A DNA stretch of 64,000 bases, from contig NZ_WBKM01000248.1 in the NCBI RefSeq assembly GCF_015714725.1, forward strand, positions 1-64,000, written 5' to 3'. A program made the translations under genes and the position numbers. The notes under the pieces were generated by a model. It was given only the letters and a program-made list of their open reading frames with translations. It was not told the origin of the DNA and did no database searches. The DNA is from Nostoc sp. WHI. GTDB lineage: Bacteria; Cyanobacteriota; Cyanobacteriia; Cyanobacteriales; Nostocaceae. Position 1 is the first letter of the stretch; every line of letters starts with the position of its first letter. Shown piece after piece: positions 26,661-33,965 of the stretch.

Positions 26661-27395
26661 TCAATCATCGAATAATTCTTTTGGAATAATTACTGGTTTC
26701 TTAGACTTTAAGATTCTCTCAGAACCTCCAAGACTAAGATTTAGTTCAGTTTTTATTATTCTTAGATCAGCTATCTTATGGTGATAGCGCTTGAATTTAT
26801 CTTTAATTTCAATATCTAAAAAGGTAGTTTGGAATTGAGCATCCTGAGACAGAGAAAGCATTTCAGGCTTAATCTCAATTTCATTAGCAGCAAGAAATGT
26901 ATTTACAATAACTTGGAGTGTTAAAGGCTTTTTGTGGTCGAGATGACTCTCGTAGATAGCGACTTTTTCGCCTGTAATGTCACATTTCACTTTGCCAGTC
27001 TCATCAGCAAATTTACCAAAAAATTGTTCTTTAGTCTTCTTGAGGTCGTCTTGAACTGCATTTCGACAAGCCTCAAAGAATTCTTGATATAGTGACTTTT
27101 CTCTTGCAGCTATAGCTGTTGGGTAGGAGAAGTCAGTCTTACTGCCATCTTCACGCTCTATCCAGAAACAACTTGTAGGCATATCGGTTCTATCCTTATA
27201 GAGGCGCTTTACACCACATCCAATCTTTTTGTCAGCTTCAGGATGACGCTCAATGAGGGCGAGAAGCATTTCATGATCATCAGTATTAACCGTCTGACCA
27301 TTACGATACCTTTCAAGCATTTGCTTAAAGTATTCTTTGGCGTTCTTCTGAAATTTGAACTCTTTGCCATTCAGAACAATGGGCTGTCTTGCCAT
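26661..27395 (-). CDS. DUF3223 (DCL-like) protein with HNH-like zinc/nuclease segment
   Basis: A 244-residue soluble protein. Residues 1-100 fit the DUF3223/DCL domain (VLNGKEFKFQKNAKEYFKQML, RHPEADKKIGCGVKRLYKD, SCFWIEREDGSKTDFSY). Residues about 130-175 contain KCDITGEKVAIYESHLDHKKPLTL, reminiscent of HNH-type endonucleases (a C-x-x-T-G start and the central LDH-x-x-P). DCL homologues in plants act in rRNA maturation; bacterial fusions to HNH-like domains are found near mobile or defence genes. Its function here is unknown. It is transcribed alone, 105 bp upstream of the toxin-antitoxin pair on the same strand. Confidence 0.65.
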   Translation of the reverse strand: MARQPIVLNGKEFKFQKNAKEYFKQMLERYRNGQTVNTDDHEMLLALIERHPEADKKIGCGVKRLYKDRTDMPTSCFWIEREDGSKTDFSYPTAIAAREKSLYQEFFEACRNAVQDDLKKTKEQFFGKFADETGKVKCDITGEKVAIYESHLDHKKPLTLQVIVNTFLAANEIEIKPEMLSLSQDAQFQTTFLDIEIKDKFKRYHHKIADLRIIKTELNLSLGGSERILKSKKPVIIPKELFDD

Positions 27396-27646
27396 TAGCT
27401 TTTCCTAAAGATGTTACCTGATACGTAACTAATAATTACACTTACGTTATACAAGCTATATTGTATATGTAATTACATAGTTTTTATAGACATTCCAGTG
27501 TCCGGCAAGGGAGAGGCTATATTTGTGTGATTCGTGAATTTTCTGTCTAGCTTAATGTTTGTAACCAGGAAGCACCCGTGAGATTGGTATCGACTGTAGC
27601 CAATGTCAACTAGTGGTAAACTGCGGTAGCTGCAATAAGGCGATCG

Positions 27647-27835
27647 CTTCAGCTAAAACAACCAAGTACAGACACAGAAGGGCAAATGCTCGCCAACAAC
27701 ATCGACGAGGCTATGCAACTTTTGGATATGATCATTGCAAAGGGTAAAACTCAGGAATCTTGTTGGATAAAAATCAGAAGGCTAGCTCAACCTTCCTACA
27801 AAGTAGCACACATAAAATCTTGCAACTGTCCAGCT
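27647..27835 (+). pseudogene. Possible remnant related to the adjacent DUF928 gene region
   Basis: The 27 bp at 27647-27673 are identical to 28595-28621 inside the DUF928 gene. An open stretch in the frame TDTEGQMLANNIDEAMQLL follows and runs to TAG near 27838, with no start codon upstream. It may be the 3' part of a decayed relative or of a neighbouring gene. The surrounding gene-free stretch 27396-27880 shows nothing else. Confidence 0.3.
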
Positions 27836-27880
27836 TAGGCTACTGTATTATATAGATTCAAGCAATGTAGTACAAGTGGT

Positions 27881-28810
27881 ATGGACATCATGAAACATAG
27901 ATATTGGGCAAGCTATCTGCTTGCTGCTTTGGCATTTCTTCCCTTAGATCATGTAATCACTGCTCAGGTTTTGGCAACAGAGTCGGTTTTTCAAGTGGCA
28001 CAAGCCAAATCTGCTTACACCCAATATATGCAACTTGGCTATAATGAAACCAGACGGAGAAACTATCGAAAAGCTTTAGGATATTTTCAGCAAGCAGAGC
28101 GGGTACGTCCTGGTGATCGGTATGCTACTGCTGCAATTAGAAATATTACAGGTTACATTCAACGTGGAAGTAGCAGAAATCGTATTGCCTTCGTCCCAGG
28201 TAGACCTGGTAGAGTAAGGTCAGCAGGAACACGGGGAAATTGCTTTCAAACTGGACAATTTCTCATTCCCCTGACACCAACAGATAAGGAAGCTCAACGA
28301 ACCACAGCAGAGCATCCCACATTCTTTTTCTACATTCCTCAAACCTCTGTACCAGTACAAGCACTGGAATTTGTTTTGCAGGATGATGACAACAGTGACC
28401 CAGTGTATAAAGAAACTTTTAAACCTGCTGGACAAACTGGTATTGTTAGTGTAGGTTTACCTGCTAATCAGCCATCTCTACAAATTGGTAAAGAGTATAC
28501 TTGGACTTTTTCAATGATTTGTGATCCTCGTAACCGCGATAAAGACTCATACGTAGAAGGCAAAATAGTGCGATCGCAAGATGAAAACCTATCTCTTCAG
28601 CTAAAACAACCAAGTACAGACTTAGATCGCGCAGTCCTATTTGCAACAGCTGGGTTTTGGGAAGACTCTCTGAGAACTTTGGCTAATTTACGCCGCCAGC
28701 GTCCTAATGACCCCGAAGTTCAGAAATATTGGGAAGATTTGTTGAATTCAGTAGACATTAAAGAAGTTGTAAACAAGCCTTTATTGCCCTGTTGTACCGC
28801 CCAGAAATAA
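27881..28810 (+). CDS. DUF928 domain protein, probably exported
   Basis: A 309-residue protein with an N-terminal hydrophobic export segment (YLLAALAFLPLDHVITA) followed by TPR-like helices (MQLGYNETRRRNYRKALGYFQQAERVRPGD). The DUF928 beta-sandwich includes PTFFFYIPQTSVPVQALEFVLQ, KEYTWTFSMICDP and VEGKIVR, then a helical tail (FWEDSLRTLANLRRQRPND). DUF928 proteins are common in cyanobacteria, often near CHAT-protease or surface genes; their function is not known. An in-frame ATG at 27890 is an equally good start. Confidence 0.75.
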   Translation: MDIMKHRYWASYLLAALAFLPLDHVITAQVLATESVFQVAQAKSAYTQYMQLGYNETRRRNYRKALGYFQQAERVRPGDRYATAAIRNITGYIQRGSSRNRIAFVPGRPGRVRSAGTRGNCFQTGQFLIPLTPTDKEAQRTTAEHPTFFFYIPQTSVPVQALEFVLQDDDNSDPVYKETFKPAGQTGIVSVGLPANQPSLQIGKEYTWTFSMICDPRNRDKDSYVEGKIVRSQDENLSLQLKQPSTDLDRAVLFATAGFWEDSLRTLANLRRQRPNDPEVQKYWEDLLNSVDIKEVVNKPLLPCCTAQK

Positions 28811-28873
28811 ATTCAGGACTTACACACTACGCTTCGAGAAAGTAACCAAACCAGAAACGGGAGAAGAACAAAA

Positions 28874-29158
28874 ATGACACCTTATTTATGCGATTTAGCA
28901 ATAGAATTTGATGCTCAAGTTAGTTACGAAGCTAAAGATATTGAAAATTTAATAAAGCAAACTAAGATAGCGTTGTCAGAATCAAGTAAGACAAAAGTAG
29001 TTGTCATACTCAAAAACGCTCATTATTTAACAACCAAAGCTTTTTCTGTTTTGTATAACTACATACGCGAATCGAACTCTAGCTTAATGCTTATATTGGT
29101 TTCTTGCGAAAAAGCTAAGATTTTCCCACCACTGCTGGATTATGTTCAGACAGCGTGA
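28874..29158 (+). CDS. Small protein of unknown function, faintly STAS-like
   Basis: A 94-residue soluble protein: TKVVVILKNAHYLTTKAFSV, then LYNYIRESNSSLMLILVSCE. The alternation of strand, helix, strand and the position of the LTTKAFSVLYNY helix resemble an STAS (anti-sigma antagonist) domain, but the usual D-S-S/T phosphorylation site is not clear. GGGAGAAGAACAAAAATG offers a good ribosome-binding site. It lies 63 bp after the DUF928 gene in the same direction and may be co-transcribed. I cannot assign a function. Confidence 0.5.
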   Translation: MTPYLCDLAIEFDAQVSYEAKDIENLIKQTKIALSESSKTKVVVILKNAHYLTTKAFSVLYNYIRESNSSLMLILVSCEKAKIFPPLLDYVQTA

Positions 29159-29237
29159 ATGCGCGATCGCTAAAATGCTGGAGGCAATTACTAAGGTTTA
29201 TGTCCAATGATTTAATTTCAAAACTTAAAACATCCTC

Positions 29238-29894
29238 TTAAATTTCTACCGGATGTTGCCCATAATAGGGCAAAGCCTCTGACCAATTAGGAGATTTGCC
29301 CTCTTGCCAATCGAGATTAGCTAGTTCCAAGATACTCGTCACCGTCGCTGCTAACCCAGATTTGGCTTCAATTAGCTGATCACTGGTATTCCAATTAGCT
29401 AAAGTTTCTTGCCATCCTTCTGGTGTCATAACTGTATCTGGTAAACACGCTCTTAGTCCAGAAGCATCTGGCTCAAACTGATAAATAGCAACAAAAAATT
29501 GACCCCGTTGTGCTGGCATTTCCACAGCAATAGTTTTTGGATTTTGACTTTTACCGGCTTCTGACCAAGCTACTGCTGCTAAAGTTGAAATCGCAAATAC
29601 AGGAATATCTAATTGTTGTCCCAAAGTACGAGCGGTGACAACACCAATACGAGTACCCGTAAAGCCGCCAGGGCCTTTTGCAACTGCGATATAAGACAAA
29701 TCTGCCCAAGTTTGGGGTTTGATAAATTCAATTAAATGTTGATGTATTAAGCTAGATAAATCACGTCCCAAATTCCAAACTTGAGAGCGAGTTTCGCCTG
29801 CAAAATTACTAATTGCTAGTCCTAATTCGGGAGTGCTGGTGTGGAGTGATAAAGCGTATTTTGTGGTTGTGAGGTGTTTTAGTTCTGTGGTCAA
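29238..29894 (-). CDS. tsaB: TsaB, tRNA threonylcarbamoyladenosine biosynthesis
   Basis: A 218-residue ASKHA-fold protein that pairs with TsaD in making t6A at position 37 of ANN-decoding tRNAs. Visible: SLHTSTPELGLAISN (strand 1), LIHQHLIEFI, YIAVAKGPGGFTGTRIGVVTA (the family signature) and PVFAISTLAAVAW. The start is TTG at 29892-29894, preserved in the coding logic because the family begins right there (MTTELKHL). The first codons and upstream DNA are duplicated at 31126-31232 (see that entry). Confidence 0.88.
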   Translation of the reverse strand: MTTELKHLTTTKYALSLHTSTPELGLAISNFAGETRSQVWNLGRDLSSLIHQHLIEFIKPQTWADLSYIAVAKGPGGFTGTRIGVVTARTLGQQLDIPVFAISTLAAVAWSEAGKSQNPKTIAVEMPAQRGQFFVAIYQFEPDASGLRACLPDTVMTPEGWQETLANWNTSDQLIEAKSGLAATVTSILELANLDWQEGKSPNWSEALPYYGQHPVEI

Positions 29895-29956
29895 AGTTAA
29901 TTAAAATATATATTTTTATAGAGTTAATGTGATTTATTCAAGCATATAATATCAAG
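29854..29956. repeat. Direct repeat A: tsaB start and upstream DNA, duplicated at 31126-31232
   Basis: About 103 bp covering the first 13 codons of tsaB and 60 bp upstream recur in the same orientation at 31126-31232 with about 90% identity (for example GTGAGGTGTTTTAGTTCTGT, then GGTCAAAGTT). The two copies bracket a MITE and the coiled-coil gene. Confidence 0.8.
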
Positions 29957-30120
29957 TTCGGCAAATCACTTACGATATGTCATTGCGAATGCAACGTTCG
30001 CGCTTGCGTCTCGTAGAGAAGTGAAATGTTCGCGCAGCGTCTCGTAGAGAAGCAATCGCAAGGTTTTGGGATTGCCGCGCGACCCTCGCAATGACATAAG
30101 TATTAAGTCGAACATGATAT
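29949..30120. mobile_element. MITE-like element with TATGTCATTGCGA inverted repeats
   Basis: Perfect 13-bp inverted repeats TATGTCATTGCGA (29976-29988) and TCGCAATGACATA (30086-30098) extend imperfectly outward to ATATCAAGTTCG (29949) and CGAACATGATAT (to 30120). The centre holds two copies of GCGTCTCGTAGAGAAG. No coding capacity. It fills most of the gene-free stretch 29895-30253 upstream of tsaB. Confidence 0.7.
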
Positions 30121-30253
30121 AACATAGCGGTTCTTAATTGAAAAGTATAATCAACTACTTTTATAAGGTTTTACTGAATAATTAAAAAGTAACAAATCAG
30201 TTGAGTAACAACCAGTCAAACGGGTTTTTTGCAAGGTTTGTGAGAGATCGCAG

Positions 30254-30892
30254 TTAAGATGGGGGATTTGGATTACCGCCTTGCTGTCTCAGTAGATAGT
30301 CTAAAACTCGGTCAATTCGCTCTAAGGCAGCACCCGTAGTAAGTTTAAACTCCTGAAACTGAGATTTTTGTTCCTCATAGTTTCGGTCAAGCCTGATCAT
30401 GAGTGCTTCTAATCGTTCAGTTCGTGCCTTTGTTTCCTCTATCTCACTACCTGTCTTTGTAAATAGGCGTTGTGTGTGAGTGATAAAACTATCAAGCTTA
30501 TCAGAAACTTGGTCAACATTTCCCCCTATCGGGTCAACACGTGTCCCTAGTTGATCAAGGTGAAATTGGGTACGGTCTTGTTTGATGGTCAACTGATCAA
30601 GGTGAAATTGGGTACGATCTTGTTTGATGGTCAACTGATCAAGGTGAGATTGAGTACGGTCTTGTTTTATGGTTAACTCGTCAAGCCGCACCCCTATCTG
30701 ATCAAGATGAACTTGGGTACGGTCTTGTTTGATGGTCAACTGGTCAAGATGAACTTGGGTACGGTCTTGTTTTATGGTTAACTGGTCAAGCCGTCTGCTT
30801 GTTGATTCTCCGTAGCTGGCAGTAGACACTAGCAACTGCTTAACAGTTTCGAGTTCATCTTCTACATTGTCTAGTCGCTGTGCGTTGGTCAT
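30254..30892 (-). CDS. Coiled-coil protein with 14-residue tandem repeats
   Basis: A 212-residue protein. Residues 35-125 are five to six copies of a 14-residue repeat LDQLTIKQDRTQ(V/F)H, encoded by a 42-bp DNA repeat at about 30542-30790. Fourteen residues are two heptads, so the repeat should form a regular left-handed coiled coil. The C-terminal 85 residues continue as helix (SDKLDSFITHTQRLFTK, ETKARTERLEALMIRLD) without repeats. Membrane segments and enzymatic motifs are absent. Similar DUF-type coiled coils are common in cyanobacteria and vary in repeat number. It lies between the two tsaB-derived direct repeats. Confidence 0.7.
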   Translation of the reverse strand: MTNAQRLDNVEDELETVKQLLVSTASYGESTSRRLDQLTIKQDRTQVHLDQLTIKQDRTQVHLDQIGVRLDELTIKQDRTQSHLDQLTIKQDRTQFHLDQLTIKQDRTQFHLDQLGTRVDPIGGNVDQVSDKLDSFITHTQRLFTKTGSEIEETKARTERLEALMIRLDRNYEEQKSQFQEFKLTTGAALERIDRVLDYLLRQQGGNPNPPS

Positions 30893-30927
30893 ACTGTTTT
30901 CTCTTGGTTGGCTTCTTTATATTATAT

Positions 30928-31044
30928 GATCGCCTTATCGCCTCCCTAATAGGACTACGCAAAAACCCTCTCAAACTCTCATTCCTCCGTGATCTCTGCG
31001 TCCTCTGCGGTTCGTTTTCCGGATCGCCTTATCGCCTTCCTAAT
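30928..31044. repeat. Short direct repeats flanking a CTCTGCG-type repeat
   Basis: GATCGCCTTATCGCCTCCCT at 30928 and GATCGCCTTATCGCCTTCCT at 31022 bracket GTGATCTCTGCGTCCTCTGC (30992-31011). Part of the gene-free stretch 30893-31231, which also contains the second tsaB-derived repeat. Confidence 0.55.
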
Positions 31045-31125
31045 AATAACTTTTGTTAGTTGTGGGACGCTTAAAAATTCTCTTGTCACCCATCGTTATC
31101 TCCATCTGTATAATACATTAGCCTC

Positions 31126-31232
31126 GCGTATTTTTTGGTTGTGAGGTGTTTTAGTTCTGTGGTCAAAGTTGATTAAAATATTGATTTTTTAGAGTTGACT
31201 TGATTTATCTATTCAACCACATCATAGTCAAG
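31126..31232. repeat. Direct repeat B: truncated duplicate of the tsaB 5' region
   Basis: Same orientation and about 90% identity to 29854-29956. The minus strand again encodes TTELKHLTT after a TTG, but the frame then diverges, so it is a gene fragment. Its outer end coincides with the first base of the terminal CRISPR repeat at 31232. Confidence 0.75.
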
Positions 31233-31929
31233 TTTCCATCCCCGTGAGGGGAAGTGATTGAAAAACTGTTCCAGAATGGAGGTTCGACACTATCTAAGGC
31301 GCAGTTTCCATCCCCGTGAGGGGTAAGTGATTGAAAAACTCACGTAACAATTGAGAAGAAGGAAGACAAAGATGGGTTTCAATCCCCGTGAGGGGAAGTG
31401 ATTAAGTAAACTTTACGAGTGTCGGTCAATATGTGATCATAATTGCATATTGTTTCCATCCCCGTGAGGGGAAGTAATTGAGTAAACAATTCTGGACTGG
31501 CAACCCCGACCTCAATGCTGAATAGTTTCCATCCCCGTGAGGGGAAGTGATTGAGTAAACGATTTTGATGACCGTAGACCTGAACACTCAAGGATTTAGT
31601 TTCCATCCCCGTGAGGGGAAGTGGTTGAGTAAACAAGAATACAGTGTTGTAGATATTGTATCCAGTCCAGAAGGTTTCCATCCCCGTGAGGGGAAGTGAT
31701 TGAGTAAACTGAGAGAAATGAAACTCGCGGATTGTCGAGCAGGGGGGTTTCCATCCCCGTGAGGGGAAGTGATTGAGTAAACTGGGACGTATAACTGTAT
31801 TAAATACTGTAAACAACAAAAGTTTCCATCCCCGTGAGGGGAAGTGATTGAGTAAACTGTAACGTTTAGTTGCGTCTGGGAGACTTCTAAAAGGTTTCCA
31901 TCCCCGTGAGGGGAAGTGATTGAGTAAAC
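31232..31929 (-). CRISPR. Orphan CRISPR array, 10 repeats and 9 spacers
   Basis: Repeats of 36 bp start at 31232 (35 bp), 31304, 31376, 31452, 31525, 31599, 31674, 31747, 31822 and 31894. Spacers are 36-40 bp, all different. On the minus strand the repeat begins GTTTACTCAATCAC and ends GGGGATGGAAAC, with the hairpin CCCCTCACGGGG in the middle. The GAAAC end is the usual crRNA-sense 3' end in cyanobacteria, so transcription should run leftward. The three leftmost repeats are degenerate (TTGAAAAAC ends, an extra T, GTTTCAATC), as expected of the leader-distal end. No cas gene lies within the window. Confidence 0.95.
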
Positions 31930-32236
31930 CCCACCCTTCTAGAACCCTTACTGTGACTGGTCTTCAAAGGTCATTTTCGAGTGGGTCTAATTTACTTGTC
32001 AATAAGCCTAAATTATTGACAAAAATCTAATAGTACATCCGCTCAAACGCTTACACAGCAGCTTGTCGAGGGGGTCAACGAAAGAATCAGGGTTTGAGCG
32101 ATCGCCATACCCCCCCCACAAAACTTACGTGTCCAAAGTCAAAATAAATACTTTTGCTTTCATTAGGAAACTTGTGATTCAATTGTCAAGGTTCTGTTAC
32201 TAATGGACATGAACTTAACATACTACTGTTAAATTG
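31930..32236 (-). promoter_or_regulatory. Probable CRISPR leader
   Basis: The gene-free stretch on the side of the perfect repeats, upstream of the array in the inferred sense. It contains a perfect 10-bp inverted repeat TTGTCAATAA (31996-32005) / TTATTGACAA (32013-32022) with a 7-bp spacer, about 70-90 bp from the first repeat. This may be a regulator or integration-factor site. The leader assignment is an inference from repeat degeneracy. Confidence 0.55.
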
Positions 32237-32485
32237 TCAAGTCGGCACTAATTCACCAGGACGCAACTTCGACCACTTACCCATTTCCCGCTTAAAGCTC
32301 AGACAACCAACAACATCCCATTCCATTTCAATTACATCATCTTTAGTCCGAATGTTGACATTGATAGAAGGTTCATTCGGGTCAAAATCTGGTGTTTCAG
32401 TCAAGTGAGGCTGTTGGTGCTGCCCTTCAACGGCATGATAGGTAAAACAGCTGTCTACATAGTGGCAGTTCACGCAAATACACAT
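32237..32485 (-). CDS. ycf34: Ycf34 family iron-sulfur protein
   Basis: An 82-residue protein conserved in cyanobacteria and some plastids. It has CICVNCHYVDSCFTYHAVE with three clustered Cys near the N-terminus, then INVNIRTKDDV, EWDVVGCLSF with a fourth Cys, and KWSKLRPGELVP. In Synechocystis, Ycf34 binds an iron-sulfur cluster and affects photosynthetic electron transport. Four Cys are present here, consistent with a cluster. It is transcribed alone, divergent from the CCA-adding enzyme gene, with a shared 86-bp intergenic region. Confidence 0.92.
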   Translation of the reverse strand: MCICVNCHYVDSCFTYHAVEGQHQQPHLTETPDFDPNEPSINVNIRTKDDVIEMEWDVVGCLSFKREMGKWSKLRPGELVPT

Positions 32486-32571
32486 AATAGAACCAACTCC
32501 AGACGCCTTTATTGTTAATCTAGCTTAAGCCCAACTGTTATTCATGAGTTGCTGGGTTGATTTTTATTACA

Positions 32572-33849
32572 ATGCGTGAATCAGTTTTTTCTACCCTCGC
32601 TCCCGAAAATTGGCCTTTTAGCTTGGAATGGCTGCCACAACCTGCTTACATGGTAGGTGGCGCTGTCCGAGATGCCATCCTGGGCAGAACTCGTGAATAC
32701 CTGGATCTAGATTTTGTTATACCATCTAACGCGGTAAAAGTTGCCAGAGCGATCGCTCATCATTACCAAGCTGGTTTTGTGTTACTTGATCGAGAACGAC
32801 AAATTGCCCGTGTGGTTTTTCCCCACGCTACAGCTGATTTTGCCCAACAGGAAGGAAATAGTTTAGAAGTTGACTTGCACAGACGAGATTTTACAGTCAA
32901 TGCGATCGCTTATAATCCGCATACGCAAGAAATTATCGATCCTCTGCAAGGTGATGCAGACTTACAACAGGGTATTTTGCGAATGATATCACCCGCCAAC
33001 CTAGAAGATGACCCTTTGCGGTTAATGCGTGCTTATCGCCAAGCCGCCCAACTAGGTTTTACCATTGAGCCAGCTACCCAAGCCGCAATTCGTTCCTTAG
33101 CATCACATATCAGCAAAGTTGCCGCAGAACGAGTTAGGGTAGAAATCGGCTATCTGCTGGGAAATTCTCAGGGTACTCCCTGGATAACAAGTGCTTGGGA
33201 AGATGGTTTAATTGCCCCTTTCTTCAAAAATGCCACTCGTGAAAGCTTAATCAAACTAGCAGCAGTTGACAATGCAGCTGTTTCACTAACCCAAAATTGG
33301 CCACAATTAGGGACACAATTACAAGAGTATGTCCGCGATAGTATTAAAACCACTTGGTTAGGTATTGCTAAACTTGCTTGTCTTGTTAACCCAAATCCAG
33401 AATTAGCAGAGATAGAATTACAGAAACTAACCTATAGTCGTGCCGAAATCCGGGGTGTAACCACTGCGATAAAAGTGTTACCACAGCTTCAAGTAATCGA
33501 TATGTCATTGCGAGAACAGTACTTTTTGTTCTATAACGCAGATATTGTTTTTCCTGCTACAGTAGTGCTAGCTGTAGCATTTGATAATTTGGTAGAGGCG
33601 ATGTCTGGCGACAAGGCGCTGCGATCGCTTATCTTGCCATTTTTGATCAACCGCTACCTGAACCCTGATGATCTGGTCGCTCATCCCACTCCCTTAGTGA
33701 GCGGGAAGGAATTAATTATAACATTAGATATTCCGGCTTCGCCAATAATAGGCAAACTGCTCTCAGAAATTGCCGTAGCGCAAGCTGAGGGGAAAGTCTC
33801 AACATCCACAGAGGCGATCGCATTTGCACGTCAGTTACTTGAGGGTTAA
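32572..33849 (+). CDS. CCA-adding tRNA nucleotidyltransferase (or A-/CC-adding enzyme)
   Basis: A protein of about 425 residues of the class II poly(A) polymerase/CCA family. The N-terminal catalytic domain has YMVGGAVRDAILGR and LDLDFVIPS (GG and the catalytic DxD), then DLHRRDFTVNAIAYN, the RRDFT motif, DPLQGDADLQQGILRMI and DPLRLMRAYRQAAQLGF for template-like nucleotide selection. The C-terminal half is helical and more variable. Cyanobacteria may split CCA synthesis between two such enzymes; which nucleotides this one adds cannot be read safely. Start is ATG 32572; TTG 32557 would add five residues. Confidence 0.85.
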   Translation: MRESVFSTLAPENWPFSLEWLPQPAYMVGGAVRDAILGRTREYLDLDFVIPSNAVKVARAIAHHYQAGFVLLDRERQIARVVFPHATADFAQQEGNSLEVDLHRRDFTVNAIAYNPHTQEIIDPLQGDADLQQGILRMISPANLEDDPLRLMRAYRQAAQLGFTIEPATQAAIRSLASHISKVAAERVRVEIGYLLGNSQGTPWITSAWEDGLIAPFFKNATRESLIKLAAVDNAAVSLTQNWPQLGTQLQEYVRDSIKTTWLGIAKLACLVNPNPELAEIELQKLTYSRAEIRGVTTAIKVLPQLQVIDMSLREQYFLFYNADIVFPATVVLAVAFDNLVEAMSGDKALRSLILPFLINRYLNPDDLVAHPTPLVSGKELIITLDIPASPIIGKLLSEIAVAQAEGKVSTSTEAIAFARQLLEG

Positions 33850-33965
33850 ATATACCTGAGCAATTTGCTTGATGATTATGATGATAATGCCACTATTGCC
33901 AGCCCAAAGAGTGAGATGATTAGGGAAATTTTATGAGCGATCGCAAAGCTAAAAAAGGAATAAAT

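Noticed and set aside
31379-31819. Long minus-strand open frame of 146 residues across the CRISPR array
   Set aside because: It is made of translated CRISPR repeats and spacers; the repetitive residues are an artefact of the 36-bp repeat.
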